The notes: generated by a model not told the origin, from the letters alone. A stretch of 64,000 bases of DNA from Aliarcobacter sp. (GCA_028690445.1 JAQVBE010000004.1:97181-161180); one strand, 5' to 3'; positions 1 through 9,708 are shown, counted from the first letter of the stretch. Program-made: numbers and translations.

Positions 1-12
1 TTTTCGTGACTT

Positions 13-33
13 CTATTTACATCTTGTAAATAG
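13..33 (+). terminator. Hairpin upstream of tRNA-Asp, possible terminator
   Basis: A perfect 8-bp stem (CTATTTAC / GTAAATAG) with a 5-base loop is followed by TATTTTT. It may end a transcript entering from outside the window. The stem is AT-rich and the T run is short, so this is tentative. Confidence 0.35.
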
Positions 34-45
34 TATTTTTAAAGT

Positions 46-122
46 GCGGTTGTAGTTTAGTTGGTTAGAATGCCTGCCTGTCACGCAGGAGGTCGAGGGT
101 TCAAGTCCCTTCAACCGCGCCA
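46..122 (+). tRNA. tRNA-Asp (anticodon GTC)
   Basis: A full cloverleaf can be read. The acceptor stem GCGGTTG pairs with CAACCGC. The anticodon stem CCTGC/GCAGG encloses the loop CTGTCAC with anticodon GTC. The T arm contains GGTTCAAGTCC. Discriminator base G is followed by a genomically encoded CCA, giving 77 nt. GTC reads the Asp codons GAC and GAT. It stands alone, about 77 bases before the histidine kinase gene. Confidence 0.97.
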
Positions 123-198
123 CTTTTTTATTAATCTATTAAAGATTATTCTCACATAAATCCAGATACAATAATACCTTAAATAAAAAAGGTTTTTA

Positions 199-1785
199 AT
201 GTTAAGAGCAAAAAGTTTATATCATCTTATAGTTTACAGTATTCTATTTATCATTGTTTTGGTTTCAACTTTTACTTTTATTATAATAAGTAATGCACAT
301 GAAGAACTTCAAGAAAAAAATCATACTTTAAAAACTGACTATACTAATAATCAAAAAGAATTAATAAAAAATCATGTTAACTATATTATAAATTTTATTG
401 ATTATTATAATGAAACTAACAAAAATAAAAAATCTGAAGCTCTTATACAAAAAGAAGTTCTTGAAATAATCGAAAAATTAAGAGTTAATGAAAATCCCAA
501 TGAATATATTTTTATTTATGATTTTAATGGCAACTTAGTTCAAGATGCAATAGCAAAGAAAGATAATATTGGACATAATTACTTAAATATTAAAGATATA
601 AAAGGCAAAGAAGTTGTAAAAGAACTAATAACTACCTCAAAAAGAAATTTAGGAGGATATGTCGAATATGTTTGGTTAAAACCAGAGATATCAAAACAAA
701 CTACCAAAATTTCTTATGCTCTTTCTTATAATAAATGGAATTGGACTATTGGGAAAGGCGTTTATTTAGATGAAATTGATAAATTAATTAAAGAAAAAGA
801 AGAAGATTATAATCAAAAAATCTCAAATTATACACTACAAATAACTTCACTTACAATTATGTTGGTATTATATTCTATATTTATTTATAAAAATGCAACT
901 ATATTAATAGTAAATGACGTAAAAGAAATAGGTAAATATTTTAAAGAATCACAAAAAAACAACGACCCAATTAACCAAAACCGAATTATTTTTGGAGAAT
1001 TTAAAGTAATTGCAAACTATGCAACAGATGCAATGAATAATATCAAACTAAAAACAAACATGCTCGAAGATTTAAATAAAAATTTAGAAGACAAAGTTAC
1101 TGAAAAGACAAAAGAGTTAACAAACCTTATTCAATCTCAGAAAAAATTTATTAAAAATTCAGTTCATGAAATAAATACTCCATTATCAATAATCCAAACA
1201 AATATTGATTTACTTAAAATGAAAATACCAAATAATAAATATATTACAAATATTGAATCTGGTTCAAAAATTATTCAGTATATTTATGATGATTTATCAT
1301 ATCTTGTAAAAAAAGATAGGGTTACTTATGAAAAAGAGTATTTAGATTTTTCAAAAATCTTAATTTCAAGAATAGAATTTTTTGATGAAATTGCAATTTC
1401 AAACTCTTTAAATTTTGTAACAAATATTGAAGAAGATATATATATCAAATTTAATATCACCGAACTTCAAAGAGTAATAGATAATAATTTATCAAATGCA
1501 ATTAAATACTCTTTTGCAAAATCTCCTATTCTTGTAAAATTAGATTATCTAAATGATGAAGAGATTGAATTTAGTGTTTCTTCTAATTCAAAAAAAATTG
1601 AATCTAAAAATAAAATATTTGACGATTTTTATAGAGAAAATAATGCGAGGGGTGGTTTTGGTCTTGGCTTAAAAATAGTGAAAGATATTTGTGATAAAAA
1701 TTTAGTTATAATCGATCTTGATTCAAATGAAAAAGAGACAAAATTTACTTATAGGTTTAAAATAAATGAAAATACTACTACTTGA
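199..1785 (+). CDS. Cache-domain sensor histidine kinase
   Basis: A membrane sensor kinase of 528 aa. A first membrane segment (about residues 10-32) is followed by a periplasmic region of about 180 residues that resembles a single Cache domain (YIFIYDFNGNLV, then WNWTIGKGVYLDEI). A second membrane segment lies near 215-232. The cytoplasmic part has a coiled coil, a dimerisation domain with the phospho-acceptor H323 in VHEINTPL, an N-box with NNLSNAIKYS, and a G-box GGFGLGLKIV. The start has a good ribosome site (AAAAAGG). It overlaps the response-regulator gene by 20 bases, so the two are almost certainly a cognate pair. Cache domains of this type bind small molecules such as carboxylates. 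Given the downstream acetate genes I infer sensing of acetate or a related acid; the ligand is not shown by the sequence. Confidence 0.9.
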   Translation: MLRAKSLYHLIVYSILFIIVLVSTFTFIIISNAHEELQEKNHTLKTDYTNNQKELIKNHVNYIINFIDYYNETNKNKKSEALIQKEVLEIIEKLRVNENPNEYIFIYDFNGNLVQDAIAKKDNIGHNYLNIKDIKGKEVVKELITTSKRNLGGYVEYVWLKPEISKQTTKISYALSYNKWNWTIGKGVYLDEIDKLIKEKEEDYNQKISNYTLQITSLTIMLVLYSIFIYKNATILIVNDVKEIGKYFKESQKNNDPINQNRIIFGEFKVIANYATDAMNNIKLKTNMLEDLNKNLEDKVTEKTKELTNLIQSQKKFIKNSVHEINTPLSIIQTNIDLLKMKIPNNKYITNIESGSKIIQYIYDDLSYLVKKDRVTYEKEYLDFSKILISRIEFFDEIAISNSLNFVTNIEEDIYIKFNITELQRVIDNNLSNAIKYSFAKSPILVKLDYLNDEEIEFSVSSNSKKIESKNKIFDDFYRENNARGGFGLGLKIVKDICDKNLVIIDLDSNEKETKFTYRFKINENTTT

Positions 1786-2428
1786 AGATGAGTTAATGCT
1801 TAACAATGCGATTAGTGAATATTTAAAAAATATAGGTCATATGGTTGAGAGTTTTAGCGATGGGCAAGAAGTTTTAGACAACATAAATAATACTTATGAT
1901 TTATTAATTCTTGATATAAATGTTCCTACAAAAGACGGTTTTGAGATTTTAAGTGAGTTAAATAGTAAAAAAATTTATATCCCAACTATCTTTATTTCTG
2001 CGTTAATTGACATAGAAGACATTAGTAAAGCCTATAGTCTTGGATGTAGAGAATATATCAAAAAACCTTTTCATTTAGGTGAATTGGGTATAAAAATAAA
2101 TCAAATTTTAAAAAAAGAACAAAATAATACTACTCATATTAAATTCTCTGAAAACTACTCTTATTCAAAAGATAAACAAACTTTATATTTTAATGGAGAA
2201 CCGCAAAGTCTAACTAAAAAACAGTTAGAAATTGTTCATATTCTTGCACTAAATATAAATATGATAGTTGATTTTGAAAGATTTAGAATTGATATTTGGG
2301 ATGGTGAGGATATTGATAATCCTACTATTAGAGCAGAAATATCAAGACTAAAAAAAGCATTAAAAGAAGATTTTATCAAAAATATAAGAGGTCTTGGATA
2401 TAAAATAGACAGATATTACTCTGCTTAA
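1766..2428 (+). CDS. OmpR-family response regulator, candidate acetate-module regulator
   Basis: A 220-aa two-domain regulator. The receiver domain has acidic residues E7/D8, phospho-acceptor D50 in LILDINVP, and K100 in IKKPF. The C-terminal winged-helix domain (about 130-215) ends with RAEISRLKKAL and IRGLGYKI, typical of the OmpR/PhoB family. Translation starts inside the kinase gene, which argues for coupled expression. OmpR-family proteins usually bind tandem direct repeats with a period of about 11 bp. Such repeats lie in front of the symporter gene just downstream and at three more acetate promoters in the window. The link between this protein and those repeats is an inference. Confidence 0.92.
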   Translation: MKILLLEDELMLNNAISEYLKNIGHMVESFSDGQEVLDNINNTYDLLILDINVPTKDGFEILSELNSKKIYIPTIFISALIDIEDISKAYSLGCREYIKKPFHLGELGIKINQILKKEQNNTTHIKFSENYSYSKDKQTLYFNGEPQSLTKKQLEIVHILALNINMIVDFERFRIDIWDGEDIDNPTIRAEISRLKKALKEDFIKNIRGLGYKIDRYYSA

Positions 2429-2476
2429 ACTTTATAAATAATAACCATATTAAATAAGCTTTCAAAAAAAGCTAAA

Positions 2477-2509
2477 TGCTACCCTTTTGCTACATACATC
2501 TACTATAAT
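2477..2509 (+). promoter_or_regulatory. Direct-repeat box A and -10 of the first symporter operon
   Basis: TGCTAC at 2477 and TGCTAC at 2488 lie 11 bp apart, and TATAAT is at 2504-2509, exactly 27 bp from the first repeat. The repeats cover the place of a -35 box, where the bases (ACCCTT) do not match TTGACA. This is the layout of an activator-dependent promoter of the PhoB type. The same pattern recurs at 7350, 9615 and 15687. Confidence 0.65.
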
Positions 2510-2560
2510 TGCTAATTAAATTATCTTTCAATTCTGTTTTAAATTTATAAGGAAAGTAAA

Positions 2561-2815
2561 ATGAGCCCAGAAAAAGCACAAGCATACTGGAAAGAAAACA
2601 TCTCTATGATTATTAAACTTCTAATAGTTTGGTTTGTATTTTCTTTTGGTTGTGGAATTTTATTCATCAATGAACTTAATGCAATAGAAATTAGTGGTGT
2701 AAAATTAGGTTATTGGTTTGCACAACAAGGTGCAATATATGTATTTGTTATCTTAATTTTTGTTTATGTAAAAGTAATGACAAGAATAGATGAAAAATAT
2801 GGTGTAAATGAATAA
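2561..2815 (+). CDS. DUF4212 small subunit of a sodium/solute symporter
   Basis: An 84-aa membrane protein with two predicted transmembrane segments (about 16-36 and 52-72), after a soluble start containing AYWKENISMI. This is the usual shape of DUF4212 proteins, which are encoded immediately before VC_2705-type symporters and are thought to be their small subunit. AAGGAAAG provides the ribosome site, and the stop lies 9 bases before the symporter start. Substrate is unproven; family and neighbourhood suggest acetate or another short carboxylate. Confidence 0.85.
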   Translation: MSPEKAQAYWKENISMIIKLLIVWFVFSFGCGILFINELNAIEISGVKLGYWFAQQGAIYVFVILIFVYVKVMTRIDEKYGVNE

Positions 2816-2824
2816 GGAATTGCT

Positions 2825-4720
2825 ATGGCCTTACAAACATTAATTTATCTATTTGTAGGTATCTCTTTTGCAATATATATTGGTATTGCACTTTGGGCAA
2901 AAGCTGATTCAACAAAAGAATTTTATGTTGCAGGTGGAGGAGTTCATCCTATTGCAAATGGAATGGCAACTGCTGCTGATTGGATGTCTGCTGCTTCATT
3001 TATCTCTTTAGCTGGTATTATTTCTTTTCAAGGTTCTGATGGTGGAGCATATTTAATGGGATGGACAGGTGGATATGTTCTACTTGCGATGTTATTAGCT
3101 CCCTATTTAAGAAAATTTGGTAAATTTACTGTTCCAGATTTTGTAGGAGATAGATATTATTCTGATATAGCAAGATTAGTAGCAATTATTGCAGTTATTT
3201 TTATCTCTTTTACCTATGTAGCTGGACAAATGAGAGGTGTTGGAATTGTATTTTCTAGATTTTTACAAGTTGATATAAATGCCGGTGTTCTTATTGGTAT
3301 GGCAATTGTATTTTTTTATTCGGTTCTTGGTGGAATGAAAGGAATTACATATACTCAAGTTGCGCAATATGTAGTTATGATTTTTGCATACATGGTACCT
3401 GCAATTTTTTTATCATTACAAGTAACTAATACTTTTTTACCTCAATTAGGTATTTTTTCACAAACAACTTTTGCATTTAATACAGGTGTTCAAGTAATCC
3501 CCGAAGGGACTTATTTATTACATGCTCTTGATCAATCATTGTTAGATTTAGGATTTAAATCATATACAGAACCCGGTAATTTATGGAATATGTTTATGCT
3601 AACAACTGCTTTAATGTTAGGGACAGCTGGTTTACCACATGTAATAGTGAGATTTTTTACAGTACCAACAGTTAGAGATGCAAGAATTTCTGCTGGTTGG
3701 GCTTTAGTATTTATTGCAATTATGTATACAACTATCTCTTCTGTTGCATCATTTTCAAGAATAAATTTGATAAAAAATGTTCAAAATGTTGAATATGAGT
3801 CATTTGTTAATGGAGAATCTAAAAATATTGATGGTTCTATAAATAATGGAAAATGGTTTCAAACTTGGGAAAATGCTAATTTAATAGCATGGAATGATAG
3901 AAATGGTGATGGCAAAATTCAATATGCATCAGGAGTTGCTTTTGATGCAAAAGGTGGGAAACCAACTTTTAATGAAATAAATAGAGCAAAAGATGGACAT
4001 AAATTGACTACTAATCCTAAAGGGACACCTAATGACTATGAACTTAGAAAAGGGAATGGAGTAGTTAATGAATTATATGTTGATGAAGATATTATGGTTC
4101 TAGCAAATCCAGAAATTGCAAATTTGCCAAATTGGGTTATAGCATTCATAGCAGCTGGAGCTTTAGCAGCAGCATTATCAACAGCAGCTGGTTTATTATT
4201 AGTAATTGCTTCATCAATTTCACATGATTTAATGGGACAAATTATATATAAAGATAAAGAAACTGGAAGATCAACTTTAAATGAAAAAACAGAATTAATT
4301 TGGGCTAGAATTTCTGCTATTGTTGCTGTTTTAATTGCAGGATATTTGGGTATAAATCCTCCTGCTTTTGTTGCACAAGTTGTTGCTTTTGCCTTTGGTT
4401 TAGCAGCTGCTGCATTTTTTCCTACAATTATTCTTGGAATATTTGATAAAAGAATGAATAAAGAAGGTGCAATTACAGGAATTATTGTTGGTCTAACTTT
4501 TACCTTTACATACATAATTTATTTTGTATTCTTAGGTGGTGATCCAAAAGATTATTTATTAGGAATCAATCCAACAGGAATTGGTGCAGTTGGTGCATTA
4601 TTACATTTTATAATAGCATTCGTTGTATCAAGAATGACTCCACCTCCTCCTGAACATATTCAAGAACTTGTTGAAAGAATAAGAATTCCTTCTGGAGCAG
4701 GCGAAGCTTTAGAACATTAA
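2825..4720 (+). CDS. Sodium:solute symporter, VC_2705 subfamily (acetate-type)
   Basis: A 631-aa member of the solute:sodium symporter (SLC5-like) family in the inner membrane. Family features include the early FYVAGGGVHPIANGMATAAD motif in TM1-2 and [16 protein letters not shown] near residue 270. It is longer than the ActP copies nearby because of a hydrophilic insertion at about 320-415. That insertion contains NDRNGDGKIQY, which looks like an EF-hand calcium loop. It follows the DUF4212 gene in the same operon. A hairpin terminator lies directly after the stop. The exact substrate cannot be read from the sequence; acetate is the best guess from its relatives and neighbours. Confidence 0.9.
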   Translation: MALQTLIYLFVGISFAIYIGIALWAKADSTKEFYVAGGGVHPIANGMATAADWMSAASFISLAGIISFQGSDGGAYLMGWTGGYVLLAMLLAPYLRKFGKFTVPDFVGDRYYSDIARLVAIIAVIFISFTYVAGQMRGVGIVFSRFLQVDINAGVLIGMAIVFFYSVLGGMKGITYTQVAQYVVMIFAYMVPAIFLSLQVTNTFLPQLGIFSQTTFAFNTGVQVIPEGTYLLHALDQSLLDLGFKSYTEPGNLWNMFMLTTALMLGTAGLPHVIVRFFTVPTVRDARISAGWALVFIAIMYTTISSVASFSRINLIKNVQNVEYESFVNGESKNIDGSINNGKWFQTWENANLIAWNDRNGDGKIQYASGVAFDAKGGKPTFNEINRAKDGHKLTTNPKGTPNDYELRKGNGVVNELYVDEDIMVLANPEIANLPNWVIAFIAAGALAAALSTAAGLLLVIASSISHDLMGQIIYKDKETGRSTLNEKTELIWARISAIVAVLIAGYLGINPPAFVAQVVAFAFGLAAAAFFPTIILGIFDKRMNKEGAITGIIVGLTFTFTYIIYFVFLGGDPKDYLLGINPTGIGAVGALLHFIIAFVVSRMTPPPPEHIQELVERIRIPSGAGEALEH

Positions 4721-4731
4721 AAAAATTACTA

Positions 4732-4756
4732 AAAAGTATACCTTTAGTATACTTTT
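4732..4756 (+). terminator. Hairpin after the first symporter
   Basis: A perfect 10-bp inverted repeat (AAAAGTATAC / GTATACTTTT) with a 5-base loop lies 11 bases after the symporter stop and 29 bases before the next start. It probably ends or attenuates the transcript; no separate strong promoter is visible for the downstream gene. Confidence 0.6.
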
Positions 4757-4785
4757 ATTACTTCCATAAAATATTAGGTAAATAC

Positions 4786-6606
4786 ATGAGTATCAAAGAC
4801 CAAAAAACCTTTCTTTCAAATATTCACCCTTTTCAAGTTTTAACATCTGAACAAATGGAAATATGTATAAAACACATGGATATTGCATATTATCCTAAAG
4901 ATTCAGTATTAATAAATCCTGAACAAATTCCTAATTATTTCTTTATAGTTATTAAAGGCTCGGTGTATGAATATTCAGTAGAAAATGTTGTTGTTATGGA
5001 TTATCATCATCAAGATTCATTTGATTCTAACTCTTTAATATATGGAAAATGTAATAATACTTTTAAAGTATATGAAGATTTAATCTGTTACGAGTTAGAA
5101 AAAAATACTTTTTTAAAATTAATTGAATTAAATCAACAATTTAAAGATTATTTTTTAAAAGATTTAGTAAATAAAATTCAAACTTTAAAAAATAAAGAAT
5201 ATACCTCTGAACTTTCATCTTTTATGATTGCAAAAGTTGAAGATACACTTATACATGAGGCTTGTATTATAGATGAAGATACAAAATTAATAGATGCTAT
5301 TCAAAAATCAATGGAATATAAAACTTCAAGTATTATTGTCAAAAGAAAAACTGGTGAATATGGAATTATTACTGATTCATTACTTAAAACAAAAGTATTA
5401 CTAGAAGGTAGAGATTTAAGTATTCCCGTAAAAAACATTGCAATATTTCCTCTTTTAACCGTTAATAATGATGATTATTTATTTGAAGCATTAACAGTAT
5501 TAATTAAAAAGAATATAAAAAGAGTTGGTGTTACAAATAACAAAGATGAAATGATAGGTATTTTAGAACAAATTGATGTTCTTTCACATTTTGCAAACCA
5601 TACTTATGTTGTTGATTCAAAAATCAAAAAAGCAAAAAATTTGGAAGATTTAAAAGATTCTAGTAAAGATTTGATAAATATTATAAGTAGCCTTCACTCT
5701 AAAGGCGTAAAAGTAAATCATATATCAAATTTGATTGGTCAATTAAATACAAAAGTTTATCAAAAACTTTATGAATTAATTTTACCAAAAGAACTAAGGA
5801 ATAACGCTTGTTTTATAGTTATGGGAAGTGAAGGAAGAAATGAACAAATCATAAAAACAGACCAAGATAATGCTCTTGTAATTAAAGATGGAATTGAAGT
5901 TGAGCAATATAAATTTTATATGCATGAAATTACAAAAAATTTAATTGATTTTGGTTATCCAATATGTGAAGGAAATATTATGGTTTCAAATCCATTTTGG
6001 TGCAAAACTGTAAATGAATATAAAAATGAAACTGCAAGATGGATAGAAGCTCCAGGAATTCAAAATTATATGGATTTAGCAATCTTTTTTGATTCATTTG
6101 CTGTTGCTGGAAATAAAGAATTATTAATTAATTTAAAAGATAATTTGTTTAATAAACTACATGATAAAGATGTTTTTATGGCGTATTTTGCAAAGGCAAC
6201 ATTAGCATTTGATACACCAAATACGGTTACAAATATTATGACAAAATCACATATCATTGACATAAAAAAAACAGCTGTCTTTCCAATAGTTCAAGGTATT
6301 AGAAGTTTAGCTTTAAAAGAAAAGATTAGAGAAACTACAACTATTAAAAGAATAAAAATTCTTGAAAATAAAAAAGTTTTAGAAAAAGATAAAGCTGCTG
6401 AATTATTAGAGGCTTTTGATTTTGTAAATACAATAAGATTAAAATCACAACTTTTTGATATTCAACATGGGAAAAAAATTACTAATGAAATTGATACATA
6501 TACTTTAGGAAAAATAGAAAGGGATTTACTAAAAGATTCGTTTAAAATCATAAATGAATTTAAAAGATTTATCTCTTATACTTTTAGAATAGATAGAATT
6601 TCATGA
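4786..6606 (+). CDS. cNMP-binding/CBS/DUF294 nucleotidyltransferase-like protein, copy 1
   Basis: A 606-aa cytoplasmic protein. The order is a cyclic-nucleotide-binding-like fold (about 10-130), a pair of CBS domains (about 150-285), then a DUF294 nucleotidyltransferase-like domain with MGSEGRNEQIIKTDQDNAL near 345, and a DUF294 C-terminal domain. The GS...DQD signature is that of the polymerase-beta/GlnD-like fold, so a nucleotidyl-transfer role is possible, but no substrate is known to me. Proteins of this type are commonly encoded beside acetate/cation symporters together with a DnaQ-like exonuclease, as here. The 3' end overlaps the exonuclease gene by 4 bases. A second copy lies at 11811-13652. 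Confidence 0.85.
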   Translation: MSIKDQKTFLSNIHPFQVLTSEQMEICIKHMDIAYYPKDSVLINPEQIPNYFFIVIKGSVYEYSVENVVVMDYHHQDSFDSNSLIYGKCNNTFKVYEDLICYELEKNTFLKLIELNQQFKDYFLKDLVNKIQTLKNKEYTSELSSFMIAKVEDTLIHEACIIDEDTKLIDAIQKSMEYKTSSIIVKRKTGEYGIITDSLLKTKVLLEGRDLSIPVKNIAIFPLLTVNNDDYLFEALTVLIKKNIKRVGVTNNKDEMIGILEQIDVLSHFANHTYVVDSKIKKAKNLEDLKDSSKDLINIISSLHSKGVKVNHISNLIGQLNTKVYQKLYELILPKELRNNACFIVMGSEGRNEQIIKTDQDNALVIKDGIEVEQYKFYMHEITKNLIDFGYPICEGNIMVSNPFWCKTVNEYKNETARWIEAPGIQNYMDLAIFFDSFAVAGNKELLINLKDNLFNKLHDKDVFMAYFAKATLAFDTPNTVTNIMTKSHIIDIKKTAVFPIVQGIRSLALKEKIRETTTIKRIKILENKKVLEKDKAAELLEAFDFVNTIRLKSQLFDIQHGKKITNEIDTYTLGKIERDLLKDSFKIINEFKRFISYTFRIDRIS

Positions 6607-7238
6607 TATTTAATAATTTATTTAAAAATTGGAATAAAAAAAAACTAAAAGATGCTAAATTTAATTTTTTATTTGAACCACCTATTCTTGATGAATATGT
6701 ATGTTTAGATTGTGAAACGAGTGGATTAAACCCAAAAAAAGATGAAATTCTCTCAATTGGAGCAATTCATATAAAAGAAAATAAGATTCTAATGAGAAAA
6801 ACATTTAATATTTTTTTAAAACCCTCAAAAAATATAAATCCTGAATCAATTAAAATTCATCATATTAGACCAATAGATTTAGAAAACGGTATGAATCCCA
6901 AAGAAGCTATTTATGAGCTTTTAGAATTTATAGGTTCAAGACCAATTGTAGGATATTATATAAAATTTGATGTAGCAATTATTTCTAGATATACAAAAGA
7001 ATTTATTGGTATAAAACTTCCAAATGAAACAATTGAAGTATCTTCTATGTATTATAAAACTAGAAAAAGATCAAGTGATTATCAATTTATAGACTTAAGA
7101 TTTGATACTATTTTAAAAAATCTTGATATTCCAGCATTAGGTAAACATGATGCTTTGAATGATGCAATAATGACATCTATGATGTTTTTAAAACTAAAAA
7201 ACTTAACACCTGCAAAAACTACATTTTATACAAATTAA
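6603..7238 (+). CDS. DnaQ-like 3'-5' exonuclease, copy 1
   Basis: A 211-aa DEDDh-type exonuclease domain. The motifs are visible in order: DCETSGLNP (Exo I, D and E), YYIKFDVAIISR (Exo II), and GKHDALNDAIMT (Exo III, H and D). There is no polymerase domain. It starts within the ATGA overlap with the preceding DUF294 gene, so translation is coupled. A DnaQ domain in an acetate-transport locus is unlikely to be a replication proofreader. It may act on a nucleotide-derived signal or RNA, but this is speculation. The second copy is at 13645-14265. Confidence 0.85.
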   Translation: MIFNNLFKNWNKKKLKDAKFNFLFEPPILDEYVCLDCETSGLNPKKDEILSIGAIHIKENKILMRKTFNIFLKPSKNINPESIKIHHIRPIDLENGMNPKEAIYELLEFIGSRPIVGYYIKFDVAIISRYTKEFIGIKLPNETIEVSSMYYKTRKRSSDYQFIDLRFDTILKNLDIPALGKHDALNDAIMTSMMFLKLKNLTPAKTTFYTN

Positions 7239-7349
7239 AAAAATCTAAAAGTCATATTTTTGATATTAAATCAATAAATTTATTTAAAATAAACCCTAAA
7301 TAACAGATTTTATGATGTTTTATTAGAATATTTGACAAATATTTTCAAA

Positions 7350-7382
7350 TGCTATGTTATTGCAACTTTAATAGTTTAAGAT
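7350..7382 (+). promoter_or_regulatory. Direct-repeat box B and -10 of the first actP operon
   Basis: TGCTAT at 7350 and TGCAAC at 7361 are 11 bp apart, with the -10-like TAAGAT at 7377-7382, again 27 bp from the first repeat. A TTGACA at 7332 also occurs, but its spacing to this -10 is far too long, so it is either unused or serves another start. Confidence 0.55.
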
Positions 7383-7424
7383 TCCATAGTACGTTTAGTT
7401 ACAATCTAATTTTAGGGAGAGAAT

Positions 7425-7739
7425 ATGGAATCAGAATTAGTAAAAAAAATTAAATCTAATCCAAAATATAATGAGTTAGTTACAAAAAGAAATTCGTTTT
7501 CTTTAAAGCTTTCATTGTTTGTTTTAGCTATGTTTTATGGTTATATCTTAGTTATCGCTTTTAATAAAGAGCTTTTGGCTACAAAAATTGGTGACGGTGT
7601 TATGACTTATGCATTTCCAGTAGGAGCTGCAATCATTATTATAAGTTTTATAACAACATTGATTTATGTTAATAGAGCAAATAATGAATTTGAAGATTTA
7701 ACAAATGATATAAAAAAACAAGCACTAGGAGATAAATAA
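7425..7739 (+). CDS. DUF485 membrane protein, ActP partner, copy 1
   Basis: A 104-aa protein with an N-terminal soluble stretch ([20 protein letters not shown]) and two membrane segments (about 28-47 and 62-83). It matches the DUF485/YjcH family, encoded before the acetate symporter actP in many bacteria and probably its accessory subunit. GGGAGAG is the ribosome site. The stop and the actP start share one base (TAATG). Its near twin is at 9709-10023. Confidence 0.88.
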   Translation: MESELVKKIKSNPKYNELVTKRNSFSLKLSLFVLAMFYGYILVIAFNKELLATKIGDGVMTYAFPVGAAIIIISFITTLIYVNRANNEFEDLTNDIKKQALGDK

Positions 7740-9391
7740 TGTTAAAAATATTCACACTATTATCTATATTAGCAATCACAGTTTTTGCAGCTGGTGATTC
7801 ACTAGGAGATATGGGTAAATCAAGCTTAAATATTCCTGCAATTATTATGTTCTTTATATTTATAGCCGGAACATTAGGTATTACAAAATGGGCTGCTAGT
7901 AAAACAAAATCTGCTTCAGATTTCTATACAGCAGGTGGAGGAATCACAGGATTCCAAAATGGTATGGCAATTGCTGGAGATTATATGTCAGCTGCGTCTT
8001 TCCTTGGTATTTCTGGAATGATTTATTTAAGTGGATATGATGGTTTAATTTATGCTGTTGGATTCCTTGTTGGTTGGCCTGTAATTTTATTCTTAATGGC
8101 TGAGAAATTAAGAAATTTAGGTAAATTTACATTTACTGATATTGCTGCATATAGACTAGATCAAACTAAAATCAGAATTTTAGCTGCTTTTGGTTCTTTA
8201 TCTGTTGTAACTTTATATTTAATTGCTCAAATGGTTGGAGCTGGTAAATTAATTCAAATCTTATTTGGTATGGATTATGAGTATGCTGTTATACTTGTTG
8301 GTGTTATGATGATTATTTATGTAACTTTTGGTGGGATGCTTGCAACTACTTGGGTACAAATCATTAAAGCTATCTTATTACTTTCTGGTGTTACTTTCAT
8401 GGGATTCATGGTAATGGCACATTATGGTTTCTCTTTCAGTGAATTAGCTACTCAAGCTGTTGCTGTACACTCTAAAGGTCAAGCTATTATGGCACCAGGT
8501 GGATTTATTTCAGATCCTGTTTCTGCTATTTCTTTAGGTTTAGCATTAATGTTAGGAACTGCTGGTTTACCACATATCTTAATGAGATTCTTTACTGTTG
8601 GAAATGCAAAAGAAGCTAGAAAATCTGTTGTTTATGCAACTGGATTTATTGGTTACTTCTACTTAATTATTGCTGTTATTGGTTTAGGGGCTATCGTATT
8701 CTTACAAGGACCTGATGCTGCTGCTTACTTTAAAGATGGTAAATTAATTGGTGGTGGAAATATGGCTGCTATTCACTTATCACATGTTGTTGGTGGAGAT
8801 ATCTTCTTAGGATTTATTTCAGCTGTTGCATTTGCTACTATTTTAGCGGTTGTTTCTGGATTAACACTTGCTGGTGCATCTTCAATATCTCATGATATTT
8901 ATGCAATTGTAATGAGAAAAGGTAAAGCTAGCGAAGCAGATGAAATTAAAGTTTCAAAAAGATCAGTAATTATTATTGGTATTGTTGGAGTTATTTTAGG
9001 TATTGCTTTTGAAAATCAAAATATCGCATTCATGGTTGGTCTTGCTTTTGCTATTGCTGCATCTGCTAACTTCCCAATTTTATTCCTTTCAATTTATTGG
9101 TCTAAATTAACAACTAGAGGTGCATTCATTGGTGGATTCATGGGTCTTATTACTGCTGTTGTACTTGTAATATTAAGTCCTACTGTATGGGTTGAAATTA
9201 TGGGTAATGCAAAAGCAATTTTCCCTTATAAACACCCTGCATTATTCTCTATAGCTGTAGCATTTATTGGAATTTGGTTCTTCTCAATTACTGATAAATC
9301 TGAAAGTGCTCAAAGAGAAATTGAAGCTTATGAGCCTCAAAATGTTAGAGCTGAAACTGGTATCGGTGCTGACGGGGCTGTTTCTCATTAA
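7739..9391 (+). CDS. actP: Cation/acetate symporter ActP, copy 1
   Basis: A 550-aa inner-membrane symporter of the sodium:solute family. It begins with a hydrophobic segment like a signal peptide ([14 protein letters not shown]), as in E. coli ActP, and then carries [36 protein letters not shown] and [17 protein letters not shown]. ActP family members take up acetate, and in some cases glycolate or pyruvate, with a cation. It is co-transcribed with the DUF485 gene from a promoter carrying the shared direct repeat. A strong hairpin lies 6 bases after the stop. The second copy at 10023-11672 is very similar in protein sequence but clearly diverged, so this is an old tandem duplication. Confidence 0.93.
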   Translation: MLKIFTLLSILAITVFAAGDSLGDMGKSSLNIPAIIMFFIFIAGTLGITKWAASKTKSASDFYTAGGGITGFQNGMAIAGDYMSAASFLGISGMIYLSGYDGLIYAVGFLVGWPVILFLMAEKLRNLGKFTFTDIAAYRLDQTKIRILAAFGSLSVVTLYLIAQMVGAGKLIQILFGMDYEYAVILVGVMMIIYVTFGGMLATTWVQIIKAILLLSGVTFMGFMVMAHYGFSFSELATQAVAVHSKGQAIMAPGGFISDPVSAISLGLALMLGTAGLPHILMRFFTVGNAKEARKSVVYATGFIGYFYLIIAVIGLGAIVFLQGPDAAAYFKDGKLIGGGNMAAIHLSHVVGGDIFLGFISAVAFATILAVVSGLTLAGASSISHDIYAIVMRKGKASEADEIKVSKRSVIIIGIVGVILGIAFENQNIAFMVGLAFAIAASANFPILFLSIYWSKLTTRGAFIGGFMGLITAVVLVILSPTVWVEIMGNAKAIFPYKHPALFSIAVAFIGIWFFSITDKSESAQREIEAYEPQNVRAETGIGADGAVSH

Positions 9392-9396
9392 CTTTC

Positions 9397-9424
9397 TTAC
9401 TAAAGAGATTTTTCTCTTTAGTAA
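9397..9424 (+). terminator. Terminator of the first actP operon
   Basis: A perfect 12-bp stem (TTACTAAAGAGA / TCTCTTTAGTAA) with a TTTT loop begins 6 bases after the stop codon. The downstream tract is TTTAAAAA rather than a pure T run. Confidence 0.7.
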
Positions 9425-9614
9425 TTTAAAAAAATAATCTTAGAAATCTTTCTTTAAATCTTAAAAAAATCTTAAAAACTATAATTAAATTTAAGAATTT
9501 ATACTTATATTTTATGTTACAAATCTACTAATTATCATTAATTCTTATATAAAAAATTTAAAAAAATATTTTAAATTTTTATTTATGTGTATAATAAAAA
9601 ACATTTTTTTCATT

Positions 9615-9648
9615 TGCTAATTTAATGCTACAATTAATTTAGTCATAT
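9615..9648 (+). promoter_or_regulatory. Direct-repeat box C of the second actP operon
   Basis: TGCTAA at 9615 and TGCTAC at 9626 show the same 11-bp period. No clean TATAAT stands at the expected distance; TCATAT at 9643 is the nearest candidate, 28 bp from the first repeat. This is the weakest of the four in its -10, although its repeats are good. Confidence 0.5.
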
Positions 9649-9708
9649 GAAAAACTGTTAAGTTATAAATATAACATCTAAAAAATGTTGTATTAAAAAG
9701 GAAGCATA

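Larger units (their letters stand above)
9392..9708 (+). other. Intergenic region between the two actP operons
   Basis: These 317 bases hold the terminator of the first operon (9397-9424), a very AT-rich stretch with no convincing reading frame, and the direct-repeat promoter of the second operon (from 9615). I see no RNA gene in it. Confidence 0.7.

Noticed and set aside
4036-4515. A 159-codon frame antisense to the first symporter.
   Set aside because: It mirrors the membrane-helix codons of the symporter in reverse; low-complexity Ala/Lys composition typical of a shadow frame.
7332-7337. TTGACA as the -35 box of the first actP operon.
   Set aside because: The distance to the -10 that matches the shared architecture is far longer than 17 bp; a TATGTT 15 bp away is a weak alternative.
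9425-9614. A small RNA or hidden gene in the AT-rich gap between the actP operons.
   Set aside because: No stable GC-containing hairpin, promoter-terminator pair or reading frame with a ribosome site was found there.
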